Source of the DNA: an uncultured Xenococcaceae cyanobacterium
Lineage (GTDB): Bacteria > Cyanobacteriota > Cyanobacteriia > Cyanobacteriales > Xenococcaceae
Assembly (NCBI GenBank): GCA_937996665.1
Contig: CALKUU010000113.1
Location: 1 to 34,805, forward strand
Reading direction: 5' to 3'
Length of the DNA: 34,805 nucleotides
The position numbers were made by a program, and so were the translations under genes. Shown here piece by piece: positions 1 through 9,625 of the stretch. Position 1 is the first letter of the stretch; each line of letters starts with the position of its first letter. The notes under the pieces are model-generated. The model was not told the origin of the DNA. It ran no database searches and saw only the letters and a list, made by a program, of their open reading frames with translations.

Positions 1-855
1 TTCCGCATCTAGTTTCGTAACAGTGTAGTCATTCGTCCCTCCTGCTAGTTGGATATAACCAGGTAGGTCTGCTGCGATTACTTTTTGGGCAAATTTGACC
101 GTAGCATGGGTTGTTCCTGAGCCAATGTCTCCACTCATTGATCGACCATCAGTTTGCCAAATTAAAGGACAAGGTAGGTTCTGGAGTAATTTGGATAGCG
201 ATCGCAAATAAGTAATTACTTGAGGAGAATCAGGACAACTAATAGCTAAAACTTGTAAGTTTTGAGTAAGTGGTTTAATAACTTGCCATAGGCGCTGGAA
301 CTGTTCAAAATGATCCGCTTGGGTATGAATTTCGATCGCCTCAATCCCCATTTCTTGAACCAAGGTCGGAATACTCTCTGGGGTGGAGACATAGGAGCGA
401 GTTGAAATTAAATTGTGAGGGCAAATTGGTAGACAACGACCGCAGCCGTAACAAAAACTGTCAATTACTCCCTGCTTATTAATTGCTTGTGCGGGGCAGA
501 TTGTCTCACAAGGACGAGGGCAGTCGGCAGGACATTGCTCCGCATCAAATTCGGCTTTGCGGAAGTGAGGATCTTCGTCATCATTGAGACTAATCATGAG
601 TAATGGCTTTTGATAATTAGGCCAGATTCCTTGCTCTTGATTGTTATTAGCGATCCTAGCTGCAACGACCATGCCTTGTTGGGCCGCTGAGATTACTGCT
701 TTATCTGCGGCAACATCGATGCAATCAGCTCCAGCAAGGCTGTATGCCAAAGCTAAACTACGAATTGCTGGAAGATGCTGATAACTAGCACCACAGATTA
801 ATTTGAACCAATTACCCTTACTTAATGATTGCAAAGGAAAATTTGTATTTTTCAC
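1..855 (-). CDS. ldpA: LdpA-like circadian/redox iron-sulfur protein (C-terminus truncated by window edge)
   Basis: Reverse-strand open frame to the window edge. Start is probably GTG at 855 (VKNTNFPLQSLSKGNWFKLICGASYQHLPAIR...). Contains ferredoxin-like Cys clusters CPADCPRPCETICP and CYGCGRCLPICP. Absent from the ORF track because it has no stop in the window. Confidence 0.85.
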   Translation of the reverse strand, partial: MKNTNFPLQSLSKGNWFKLICGASYQHLPAIRSLALAYSLAGADCIDVAADKAVISAAQQGMVVAARIANNNQEQGIWPNYQKPLLMISLNDDEDPHFRKAEFDAEQCPADCPRPCETICPAQAINKQGVIDSFCYGCGRCLPICPHNLISTRSYVSTPESIPTLVQEMGIEAIEIHTQADHFEQFQRLWQVIKPLTQNLQVLAISCPDSPQVITYLRSLSKLLQNLPCPLIWQTDGRSMSGDIGSGTTHATVKFAQKVIAADLPGYIQLAGGTNDYTVTKLDAE

Positions 856-1213
856 CCTTAAATATAGCAGTTTGTTTTGAATCCAAGAAAGTTTAGTGAC
901 CTAAATGCTTTTAGAGCAGTATTTATGAGGTCTTAAGGACTTATTAAGTTTGTCTAGCGATAATAATTTCTTAGATCCTAGCGAGCTTTGGTTAGGAAAT
1001 ACGATTAATTAACTCTGTAATTGGTCGATCACGCAACTAGGTTGGGGCAATTAAAGATTATTCTGATCTCATGTAACTAAAATGTCTAAACCAAAAATCA
1101 ATCTTTTATCTGCAACATAAACTAAGAAAGAAAAATTAACTGACTAAGTCATAGCAGCAAGTTAAAGACTAAACATATAAACAAAGCAAGATTACTTTGA
1201 GTTATTTTTTTAA

Positions 1214-1284
1214 GCGGGTGACGCGATTCGAACGCGCGACATTCACCTTGGCAAGGTGACGCTCTACCACTGAGCTACACCCGC
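1214..1284 (-). tRNA. tRNA-Gly(GCC)
   Basis: Reverse complement GCGGGTGTAGCTCAGTGGTAGAGCGTCACCTTGCCAAGGTGAATGTCGCGCGTTCGAATCGCGTCACCCGC folds as a 71-nt cloverleaf with GCC anticodon and GTTCGAATC T-arm; CCA is not encoded. Confidence 0.96.
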
Positions 1285-1344
1285 TTGTATTTATTCACCT
1301 TTAGCAGGATACTGCAAACAATTGACGGTTGTCAACTAATATTT

Positions 1345-2073
1345 TTATGACTCTTCAACTATTAGTACTACAGTAATGTTGTCTGAGCCGCCAGCCTCTT
1401 TTGCTGCACTGATTAGGTTAATTGCTTGTTCCGAGCAATTAGATCCTTGCGAGAGCAAATCAGCAATCTTTTCGTCGCGAACTTCTTCGGTGAGTCCATC
1501 ACTACAGATTAGATGTAAATCACCAGGTTTAATGTCTATTTCGCTAATATCTATTTTCATTAGATCTTTGCGACCTAAACACTGAGATAGTACATGTCGG
1601 TAGGGATGACTATGGGCTTGGTCTTTGCTAATTTCCCCAGACTTGATCGCCATGCCGACCCAAGTATGGTCTTCAGTAATCTGCTCTAGAGAGCTATCTC
1701 TTAAGCGATAGAGACGAGAATCTCCTACATGACCGCACAAATAGCGATCGCGAAAAATAATTGCTACGACTGTGGTTCCCATATCCGCTCGCTCGGGATG
1801 GAGAGACTGATCATCTAAGATGTCTTGATTAGCTTTTTCAATCGCTTCTTTGAGTAATGCCTCTGAGGAAAAATCAGCATTATCCCAATTATCTTCTAAA
1901 TGAGATTGGATTGTCTTCGTTGCAATCTTGCTAGCTTCTTGTCCTCCAGCATGACCACCCATGCCATCAGCCACGATAAAAAACCGCCCTTGGGGGTCAT
2001 CCACGTAGTAGCTATCTTGATTGACAGTTCTTACGATTCCGGTATCAGTTAGTCCGACAAAGCGACGTTTCAT
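1345..2073 (-). CDS. PP2C-family serine/threonine phosphatase
   Basis: Motifs TDTGIVRTVNQDSYY, VADGMGGHAGGQEAS, GHVGDSRLYRL, LICSDGLTEEV and GGSDNITVVL. Confidence 0.95.
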   Translation of the reverse strand: MKRRFVGLTDTGIVRTVNQDSYYVDDPQGRFFIVADGMGGHAGGQEASKIATKTIQSHLEDNWDNADFSSEALLKEAIEKANQDILDDQSLHPERADMGTTVVAIIFRDRYLCGHVGDSRLYRLRDSSLEQITEDHTWVGMAIKSGEISKDQAHSHPYRHVLSQCLGRKDLMKIDISEIDIKPGDLHLICSDGLTEEVRDEKIADLLSQGSNCSEQAINLISAAKEAGGSDNITVVLIVEES

Positions 2074-2106
2074 AGATAATTAGGTCAACACTACAGGCAA
2101 TTTTTC

Positions 2107-3861
2107 TTAAAACATGCGATCAATACGATCTATTTTCTTCCATAATCGCAATAGTGACCACCCCGGTACTATTGCTAATCCTAATATTACTGCTGACGCT
2201 ATTTTATTATTGTTAGTAAACAATAGGGTAGCAGATAAAACCAGCGTACTAAGCAATATAGTATAGTTTGTTCCGAGTTGAATTGCACCTAAACGACGCA
2301 AAATTCTTTCAGATTCTAAAGAACGGACCCGAACTCTTAAATCTCCTCGCTCTAGCTTCTCGATTGTATCTTCTAGCTTTCTGGGTAGTCCCAGCGCACT
2401 GCTGCTAACCTGCGCTGCTTGTCTGCCTAGTTCATCAAAAATAGTACCGGTTAAATTATCGTTATTGTCGTTCATAATTTGCATGGCGAAAGGTTGGGCA
2501 ACTTCCATAAAACTAAATTTTGGATCTAATCCTTTTCCCACACCTTCGAGGGTGGAAAAAGCACGCATCACAAAAGTAAAAGTAGCGGGGAAGCGAAAAG
2601 GTTGTCCATAAGCTATTTCGAACAAATCTTCACTTATTGAATCTACGGACTGCTCTTCAAAAGGCTTGTCCATAAAGTTGTCTAGCATATACTGAATGGA
2701 GCGTCGCACAGGGGTGAGGTCTCCTGTTGGAACTAATGCTCCCAACTCAATCAAAGAATCAACAACCAAGCTGCCATTTTTTTGCGCAATCCCAAATAAA
2801 GTATCCATCAACTTTTCTCGGATATTACTCTTAATCTGACCCATCATGCCAAAGTCATAAAAAATCAGCGCGCCATCAGGGCTGGCTGCAATATTTCCTG
2901 GGTGAGGATCCGCATGAAAAAAACCGCTATTTAGCAACTGGTAAAGATAAGCTTTTGCTCCTAATTTAGCTAGAGAAGATCGATCTAAGCCCGCAGCTTC
3001 AATCGCTTCATAGTGGCTAATTTTAATTCCTGGTAAATATTCTAGGGTCAGTACTTTTGGCGAAGCATATTTCCAGTAGACGCGAGGGACTTTAACCCAG
3101 TCTTCGTTACGAAAATTACGTCGGAAAGTATCTGCATTTTTTCCTTCATTAAGATAATCTGTTTCTTCCCACAAAATACGAGCGCATTCGCCATAGATGC
3201 CTTGCCAATCTCTGCCAGTTCCCCACCGTGGGTGGTTTTGGAAATAACGAGCAATTTGCTTTAAGATTTGTAAATCTATTGTGAATAGTTGTTTGAGTCC
3301 GGGTCTTTGGATTTTGACAACTACTTGAGTTCCATTGTGGAGTTTAGCTCTATGGACTTGCCCAAGACTAGCTGCTGCCAAGGGAATAGAATCAAATTTT
3401 TGAAATAACTCGTTAACAGAAGCGCCTAATTCTGTTTCGATAATCGTGGCAACTTGATCGTAGTCAAAAGCAGGAACCCGATCTTGAAGTTTAGAAAGTT
3501 CGGTGACATATGCTGTGGGAAACAAATCAGCCCGAGTTGAAAATAGCTGCCCAACTTTTATAAAAGTAGGTCCTAGCTCCAATAGGCTTTCGCGAATCCA
3601 GACTGCTTGTTTTTGGCGTCTAGCGTCTAGTTTTTCTTCACTGTAGCCGCCAGAATAGCTCCATTTCTGATTGTTCCTCCATAATTTGAAGGACAAAGAA
3701 AATACGAAAACCCAGATATCGAGACGACGTCTAGTGGCAGAGTAGTTATTTTTGTTCCAACGATAAGATTTTTTGGCAGCTTTCAACGCTACGGGCGAAC
3801 CGTCAGTGTCACGAGATTGGTATTTAGTTATATTCTGTGAATCAGAAGAGACAGAGGACAC
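2107..3861 (-). CDS. ABC1/UbiB (AarF) family atypical kinase
   Basis: LGPTFIKVGQLFSTRADLFP, AAASLGQVHRAKL, VVKIQRPG, FFHADPHPGN, FYDFGMMGQ; C-terminal transmembrane helices. Confidence 0.93.
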   Translation of the reverse strand: MSSVSSDSQNITKYQSRDTDGSPVALKAAKKSYRWNKNNYSATRRRLDIWVFVFSLSFKLWRNNQKWSYSGGYSEEKLDARRQKQAVWIRESLLELGPTFIKVGQLFSTRADLFPTAYVTELSKLQDRVPAFDYDQVATIIETELGASVNELFQKFDSIPLAAASLGQVHRAKLHNGTQVVVKIQRPGLKQLFTIDLQILKQIARYFQNHPRWGTGRDWQGIYGECARILWEETDYLNEGKNADTFRRNFRNEDWVKVPRVYWKYASPKVLTLEYLPGIKISHYEAIEAAGLDRSSLAKLGAKAYLYQLLNSGFFHADPHPGNIAASPDGALIFYDFGMMGQIKSNIREKLMDTLFGIAQKNGSLVVDSLIELGALVPTGDLTPVRRSIQYMLDNFMDKPFEEQSVDSISEDLFEIAYGQPFRFPATFTFVMRAFSTLEGVGKGLDPKFSFMEVAQPFAMQIMNDNNDNLTGTIFDELGRQAAQVSSSALGLPRKLEDTIEKLERGDLRVRVRSLESERILRRLGAIQLGTNYTILLSTLVLSATLLFTNNNKIASAVILGLAIVPGWSLLRLWKKIDRIDRMF

Positions 3862-4007
3862 TCTAGTTTATATTTTTTATTGAGTAAATTTGGAGTTGTA
3901 AAAAAGCGGAATTTAAAGGCACAGGTGTTTGTTATTACTGTGCTCCTGAAATTTATTTAAAAGTTAACACGAGACAATTAAGGGGTTAGTACTTAATTTA
4001 CTTGATC

Positions 4008-4325
4008 CTAGTCCCTGTATTTTTTTAATTCTGAACGCAGACTGGCGATCTCGGCTCTTAATTGATCGAGCATCTCTTGTAGATCTTCAGGTTCTTCCGA
4101 TGCTGGGGTGTAAGGTTGACTGACGTTTGTTGTGTTGTTGTTTTGTGCAGAATTTTCGGCACGAAGCTGAACTTCTTCGATAAAGACTCTAAGATTTTCA
4201 CGTTGCTCGGCATCGAATTTACCAAATTCACTGGCTGCATTGGTATAAACGTCTTCTAGTTTCTCGCCAACAACTTCGGCTAAGGCTCTACCTAAGAAAA
4301 AGGCATCAATAACAGGGTTACTCAT
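4008..4325 (-). CDS. Small conserved cyanobacterial protein (DUF6825-like)
   Basis: [57 protein letters not shown] pattern with C-terminal coiled coil; family recalled, not searched. Confidence 0.7.
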   Translation of the reverse strand: MSNPVIDAFFLGRALAEVVGEKLEDVYTNAASEFGKFDAEQRENLRVFIEEVQLRAENSAQNNNTTNVSQPYTPASEEPEDLQEMLDQLRAEIASLRSELKKYRD

Positions 4326-4596
4326 TTGGTAAACTTATCTATGGGTGGTTTGATTTTGATCACATACGTAACAAATTATATCTTGTATTCCCGTTGGCAG
4401 GGATCGAGATTGAGGATAGATGAAAAATATTTAAATTATTTGGGTTAATTTAGTAACTTGCAACTACTTTCTAATCTGAGCCTTACCTGTTTTGATTTTG
4501 GCTATATTTGCTCTGATACTCAGTTGCTCGCTATTTATTAAAAACTCGTAAGCAAGATTGTTTGTTGTGGACTACTTAATGATCTGTGAAAACCTT

Positions 4597-4638
4597 GCCT
4601 TAGATATTTTGCCTTAGATATTTTGTCTTAGATATTTT
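4597..4638. repeat. Three tandem 14-bp units (gccttagatatttt)
   Basis: 4597-4610 and 4611-4624 identical; 4625-4638 gtcttagatatttt. The last unit contains the stop codon of the HEAT-repeat CDS. Confidence 0.95.
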
Positions 4639-5293
4639 GTTCTAGTGCGGCGGCTACAACTCGATGATTTTGATCTTGTCTTAATTGAGCTAATAGTTCT
4701 TTGGCTTTTGGCTCGGAGGAGTTGCTAAGAGCGATCGCTGTCCGCCATCGAGTTCGCCACTGTTCTGCTGTTGCTAACTCCGTGAAAATTGCAAGTGCTT
4801 CTGCTTTGAGATCAGTTTTTAGTAGTCTGTTTAAAGCTAAAATACCGACTTCTTTAGTAGTTTGATCCGAGTCGGCAATTGCTTTTTTAATAATTTGCAA
4901 CAGTACTTGTGGATCTTCACTTTCTACTAGGACTGACACAACCGTGTGCCTAACTAGCCAGTAATCGCAACGGTCAAATAAATCTTGCAATGGAGCGATC
5001 GCCTCTTCTCCAAACTCAAAAATAGAATTTGCTGCTTCTGCTAAAACGCTGTTATCTTGCTCTTGCTCTAAAATTTGATTCAGAAATTCGAATGATTCTG
5101 GTGTTTGATACGATTTGAAACCCATCATTGCCCAACAGCGCAAACCGAAATCTTTCTCTTGTGCTAGTTCTTTTAAAATTGGTATTGCCACCACAGCATC
5201 AAAAGCTACCAACTTATCCAAAGCCTGTTTTCGTAAATCTATTCTTGAAGATCGAAGGTTAGTGACTATTTCTTGACGTTGTTCTGAGTCCAT
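4628..5293 (-). CDS. HEAT-repeat domain protein
   Basis: ORF 4628-5407; more plausible start MDSEQRQEIVTNLRSS at 5293. Helical repeats such as AIPILKELAQEKDFGLRCWAMMGF. Confidence 0.78.
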   Translation of the reverse strand: MDSEQRQEIVTNLRSSRIDLRKQALDKLVAFDAVVAIPILKELAQEKDFGLRCWAMMGFKSYQTPESFEFLNQILEQEQDNSVLAEAANSIFEFGEEAIAPLQDLFDRCDYWLVRHTVVSVLVESEDPQVLLQIIKKAIADSDQTTKEVGILALNRLLKTDLKAEALAIFTELATAEQWRTRWRTAIALSNSSEPKAKELLAQLRQDQNHRVVAAALEQNI

Positions 5294-5426
5294 AGATCTC
5301 GACTGAAAATTTGTTGTGAAACTTGCTAAATAAAAGCAGTTCGGGTTTTTGAATTTTGATTGAGAACAATTATTTGAATGAAAGATTCTCAATCTATCTT
5401 TTGGCAACTTACTATGCTGCTAGTTG

Positions 5427-6320
5427 TCATGCTACTAAAGGCAGCAGTAAGGTTATGAAATAATAAACTAATGGTGCTGTAAACACATAGCTATCAGTTC
5501 TATCTAAAATCCCTCCATGCCCAGGAATTAATTGTCCAGAATCTTTGACTCCAGCATCTCGCTTCATCATTGACTCGGTTAAGTCTCCAAGTAAACTAGT
5601 TACCCCTATCAAGCTACCTAAGAAAATCCCACTCAATCGCCATTCAGGGAAGCCTAAGTACCAGGCTCCAATCTCAGCGATGATCAGACTTCCCAAAACT
5701 CCAAAGGCTGCTCCTTCGACAGTTTTCTTGGGGCTAATTGCTGAGAGTTTGGTGCGCCCAAAGGTTTTGCCCATAAAGTAAGCTCCGATGTCAGCAGCCC
5801 AAATACACGCCATAACTAAAAAGGTTAAGGTCAGCGCTGTTGGAAAAGTCCTAATCTCGCTCCAAGATCCTGGCCAGTAACCGGATAAAGGAAGATTGGG
5901 AATACTTTGAATATTATCTGTGCTGAACAAACTACTGGGTAGGCTTACCCTCAGTCGAACCCAATAGGTGGGGAGATAACCGCAATAAAACAGTCCCAAA
6001 ATCGAGCTGGCAATATCCGCAATGGATGCCATTTTCGGTTGAAAAAGAAGATAAAAACAGATTACCGTTCCCCCTAAGCAAAAAATAGCATCGGTATTAC
6101 TAGGGGTGATGCTAGAGGAGAGTAACAGCACTATGGAAACTGCCATTGTCGTTTTGCCAGCAGGCTCAATTCCTTTGGCTCTAACTAAACGAAAATATTC
6201 TATCTGAGCCAGAATAATTAAGATGCCAATACCTGAAGTAAAGTACCATCCACCCAAAATAATCAACCCAAGGGCTAGCGCGATCGCCACTATTCCACTG
6301 ACAAGACGAGTCCAAGACAT
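5427..6320 (-). CDS. cdsA: Phosphatidate cytidylyltransferase
   Basis: Polytopic protein with signature SLLGDLTESMMKRDAGVKDSGQLIPGHGGILDRTDS. Confidence 0.96.
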   Translation of the reverse strand: MSWTRLVSGIVAIALALGLIILGGWYFTSGIGILIILAQIEYFRLVRAKGIEPAGKTTMAVSIVLLLSSSITPSNTDAIFCLGGTVICFYLLFQPKMASIADIASSILGLFYCGYLPTYWVRLRVSLPSSLFSTDNIQSIPNLPLSGYWPGSWSEIRTFPTALTLTFLVMACIWAADIGAYFMGKTFGRTKLSAISPKKTVEGAAFGVLGSLIIAEIGAWYLGFPEWRLSGIFLGSLIGVTSLLGDLTESMMKRDAGVKDSGQLIPGHGGILDRTDSYVFTAPLVYYFITLLLPLVA

Positions 6321-6615
6321 ACTGTTTATTGTTTCATCGGCTGAGCGAATCCGTTCATTCAGGTTAAGACAACCTTATGAAAGCGTAACAAATTAATGCC
6401 TAAAAGTCTTAATTACTTCCCTGCCAGTTTAGATTCGGTTTGGATTTTGGTTCAGATTTATTGTAGTCAGGATGTTTGGTGCGCTCGATTACTAAATGTG
6501 AGTCTTTGAAAAAAATTGCGTTCGGCGAATTTTAAAATTTATGTAGATCCTAAGGCAACTTTGAACTCACAAATTTTTATCTATGTAAGCAGATCCAAGA
6601 AGTTAAGACTAGCTC

Positions 6616-7539
6616 CTAAAACTGATAAGATTCTGTTTGCAATTCTCTTGCCATTAAATTTTCAATTGCTGATTGTGGGCTAACTTCGCCATTAAGTAAA
6701 CGGTTAATTTCTTGAGTGATGGGAACCGACAAGTTTTGTTGCTGGGCGATTGTCATCAAAACTTTAGTGGTATTAATGCCCTCGGCAGTTCCCCGCAGAT
6801 TGGCAATAATCTCTTCTAAGTTCTGACCTTGAGCCAAACGATAGCCTAGTTGATAATTGCGAGACAGTGGACTGTCGCAAGTAGCGATTAAATCTCCTAA
6901 GCCAGAAAGACCGAAAAATGTTTCTTTTTTTGCTCCTAAATGAACGCCGACCCGAATTATTTCTGGTAATGCTCTAGTAATGAGTGCCGCTTTGGCATTT
7001 GTGCCTAATCCCATGCCATCACAGATACCTGAGGCGATCGCCATAACATTTTTTAAAGTGCCTCCTAGCTCTGTTCCCAGTGGATCTTGGTTCAGATAAA
7101 TCCGAAAACTTGGTGAAGCAAAGATGGTTTGAACTTTTTGGGCTGCTTCGAGATCGTGGCTAGCTAAAACTGTTGCTGCTGGTAATTGTTGCTCAATCTC
7201 TGGAGATAAATTAGGCCCTGACAAAACTACAATTGAGTTGTTCGGAAATGCTTGCTGCCAGATTTGGGAAGGTGTTTTAGTTGTTTGGGGGTCTAACCCT
7301 TTGGTGGCGGTAACAATAGTAACTGTTGGGGCGATCGCTGCTTGTTGCAGTTGTTCAATCACTGATGATACTCCCGACATTGAAACTGCCGAGACCAGAA
7401 CAGTTGAGTTGGCAATTGCTTCACCTATGCTTATGGCATCTCGCCGAGACCAAAAACTGACTGGCTGGTCATTTCTGCGTACCAGTGATCCTAATGCTGA
7501 ACCCCAAGCCCCCTTGCCTAAAATTGTGACTACCATCAA
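6616..7539 (-). CDS. gpsA: NAD(P)H-dependent glycerol-3-phosphate dehydrogenase
   Basis: VTILGKGAWGSALG; TATKGLDP; VLSGPNLSPEI; GGTLKNVMAIASGICDGMGLGTNAKAALITRALPEI. Confidence 0.95.
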   Translation of the reverse strand: MMVVTILGKGAWGSALGSLVRRNDQPVSFWSRRDAISIGEAIANSTVLVSAVSMSGVSSVIEQLQQAAIAPTVTIVTATKGLDPQTTKTPSQIWQQAFPNNSIVVLSGPNLSPEIEQQLPAATVLASHDLEAAQKVQTIFASPSFRIYLNQDPLGTELGGTLKNVMAIASGICDGMGLGTNAKAALITRALPEIIRVGVHLGAKKETFFGLSGLGDLIATCDSPLSRNYQLGYRLAQGQNLEEIIANLRGTAEGINTTKVLMTIAQQQNLSVPITQEINRLLNGEVSPQSAIENLMARELQTESYQF

Positions 7540-7677
7540 TCAATTTTCTCTTACCAGTTTTGATTTTTAATTCTGTAATTTAATTTCTCGAATACAATCT
7601 TGGGAATCTAAATATCAATCCTGATATTTTGGTATTTACCCAATCTAGCTGATCGGTTGTGGCTAATCTTGATCTTG

Positions 7678-8958
7678 CTAGGCAGCTTTGTTTTGCAGGA
7701 GTTTAACCACTTCGGGATACTGATTGGAATCTGCTAGCATCATTGCCGTATAGCCACTGTGGTTGCGGAGATCTAGATTGATTTGTTCTGAATGTAAAAG
7801 TAACTTGACAGCCTCTAGATTGCCTCTATGGCTGGCCCACATCAATGCCGTTGCATCAGCATCGTCTTGCAAGTTAACATCGGCTCCAGCCGATAATAGA
7901 GCTTTCATAACTTCTGTGTTGCCTTGATCGCATGCTTGCATGAGAATTGTTTTGCCTTTTGCTAATCTCACATCGGGATCAACTCCAACGTCTAGTAGTA
8001 AGCGAAATACATTCAAGCTTTTATTGGCGATCGCTAACACTAATGGTGTTCCTTCCCGATTGTTGAGGTTAGGGTTGGCACCATACTCGATTAGCAAGGT
8101 CGCAATTTTATGAAAGTCGTGAAGTGCAGCTAACATCAATGGCGTATCCCCTAATTTATTGGGAATGTCTACTGTGATTGCTGCTTTTAAAAGTGCGCTG
8201 ACGACCTTTTGGTGATTCCCGATTACCGCTAGATGTAAAGGTGTGTCTCCATTCTGATCTGTGAGACTAAGGTTGACCTTTTTACTCAGAAAATAATTCA
8301 CTAGGTCTATCGAGCCATTAACTGCCGCAATTGAAATCGGAGTTTCTCCGTCGCTAGTTGCTAAATTTGGATCTGCTTTAGCCGCAATCAATTCCTTAAC
8401 TATAGTTAAATTACCTTTGTCTGTTGCTAGGCTGAGAGGAGTTTCCGACTGCAGTTGAGTCGGATCTGTTAATGCTCCGTTGGCAAGTAAAAGTTTGACA
8501 ATCTCTAAATGATTTTGTTGGATAGCTAGTTTGAGCGGCGTATCTCCATCGCGATCGCTGATGTTCGGGTCTGCTCCAGATGCGATTAAAATTTTAACTA
8601 TTTCTCTGTAGCCTTTGTAGCTGACAATTGCCAAAACTGGGCTACCTTCATGGTTGGTGAGTTTGATATCTGCGCCTGCGTCGATTAAGTATTTCACTAC
8701 TGACAGATGTCGGTTTGCCGCAGCCAGCATCAACGGTGTAATGAGATGAGGTTTGTTTTGGGTATCAATTTTTGCTCTATGAGTAATCAGTAACTCAATA
8801 ATTTTAAGATCTCCTCTTTGACAAGCAAAAGCCAAGGCGCTTGTTCCCGAATCATCTTTAATGTCAGGACTTATACCCTGTTGCAGTAATTTGGAAACTG
8901 AATCTTGATCGCCTTTAATTACAGCCTGGAGAAACTTTCGATCCTGATTGACACTCAT
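7678..8958 (-). CDS. Ankyrin-repeat protein
   Basis: About a dozen consecutive ~33-aa units of type GDTPLKLAIQQNHLEIVKLLLANGA. Confidence 0.95.
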   Translation of the reverse strand: MSVNQDRKFLQAVIKGDQDSVSKLLQQGISPDIKDDSGTSALAFACQRGDLKIIELLITHRAKIDTQNKPHLITPLMLAAANRHLSVVKYLIDAGADIKLTNHEGSPVLAIVSYKGYREIVKILIASGADPNISDRDGDTPLKLAIQQNHLEIVKLLLANGALTDPTQLQSETPLSLATDKGNLTIVKELIAAKADPNLATSDGETPISIAAVNGSIDLVNYFLSKKVNLSLTDQNGDTPLHLAVIGNHQKVVSALLKAAITVDIPNKLGDTPLMLAALHDFHKIATLLIEYGANPNLNNREGTPLVLAIANKSLNVFRLLLDVGVDPDVRLAKGKTILMQACDQGNTEVMKALLSAGADVNLQDDADATALMWASHRGNLEAVKLLLHSEQINLDLRNHSGYTAMMLADSNQYPEVVKLLQNKAA

Positions 8959-9068
8959 TGGTTAGGAAAAATTGCAGTGCTTTAGTATGTTAATCCCTTG
9001 CTCGTCTTTTTTTGATTTAATTTTAGATACTATACTTAACTTTTATATGTAGTTGTCAAATAAATTTT

Positions 9069-9470
9069 ATGTCTCAGCTAGAACGCTTACTGCTTATGGC
9101 AGAAGATGAACTTACCCAATACAGCACTGATGCTCGCAAGATCGAAAAATTAAGACGTAAAATTGGTATTTCTGTCTCTAGAAAAGAACAAGAGGAAGTC
9201 AAAGAAGCTCTCAAGGCACAAATGTCGACAGGACAACTTAGTAAAATCGTTGAGGAGCAAAGGCAAACTGTGGCTCTTCCTTTTTGGGGAATTGCTGGGT
9301 TGGGTTTGCTGTTGGGGATTGCGATGCTGCAACCTTTAGATTTGATTGCAACTGTAGCAGGTGGTTTTGCGGCGATTAAAATTCAGCAATGGGGCTGGCA
9401 GCTACAAGCTCAAAGGCTTTTATTAAATACTCTCGAAGATATTGAGCAAAGGATGAAAAATCCTAGCTAA
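9069..9470 (+). CDS. Hypothetical protein with N-terminal charged helix and central hydrophobic segment(s)
   Basis: ATG ORF of 133 aa; hydrophobic stretch LPFWGIAGLGLLLGIAMLQPLDLIATVAGGFAAIKI. Confidence 0.65.
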   Translation: MSQLERLLLMAEDELTQYSTDARKIEKLRRKIGISVSRKEQEEVKEALKAQMSTGQLSKIVEEQRQTVALPFWGIAGLGLLLGIAMLQPLDLIATVAGGFAAIKIQQWGWQLQAQRLLLNTLEDIEQRMKNPS

Positions 9471-9625
9471 ATTCTTGTGAATTAATCTTGGTGGAATGAG
9501 AAGAAGGTTGCTTGCTGGGAAATTACAAATCTAGATCTCAAAGTAAATCTTGATTGTTTCTGGGCTTTGCTTGTTCTCCTTCTATAATTAGCCTCGGCGT
9601 TATGGGACGGGGAAGATTTCTGGTT

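Noticed and set aside
1741-1760. GCGATCGC octamers here and throughout the window as specific regulatory sites
   Set aside because: This is HIP1, a very abundant cyanobacterial palindrome; distribution here appears generic.
7238-7570. 110-aa forward ORF overlapping gpsA
   Set aside because: Antisense to conserved GpsA N-terminus; no independent support.
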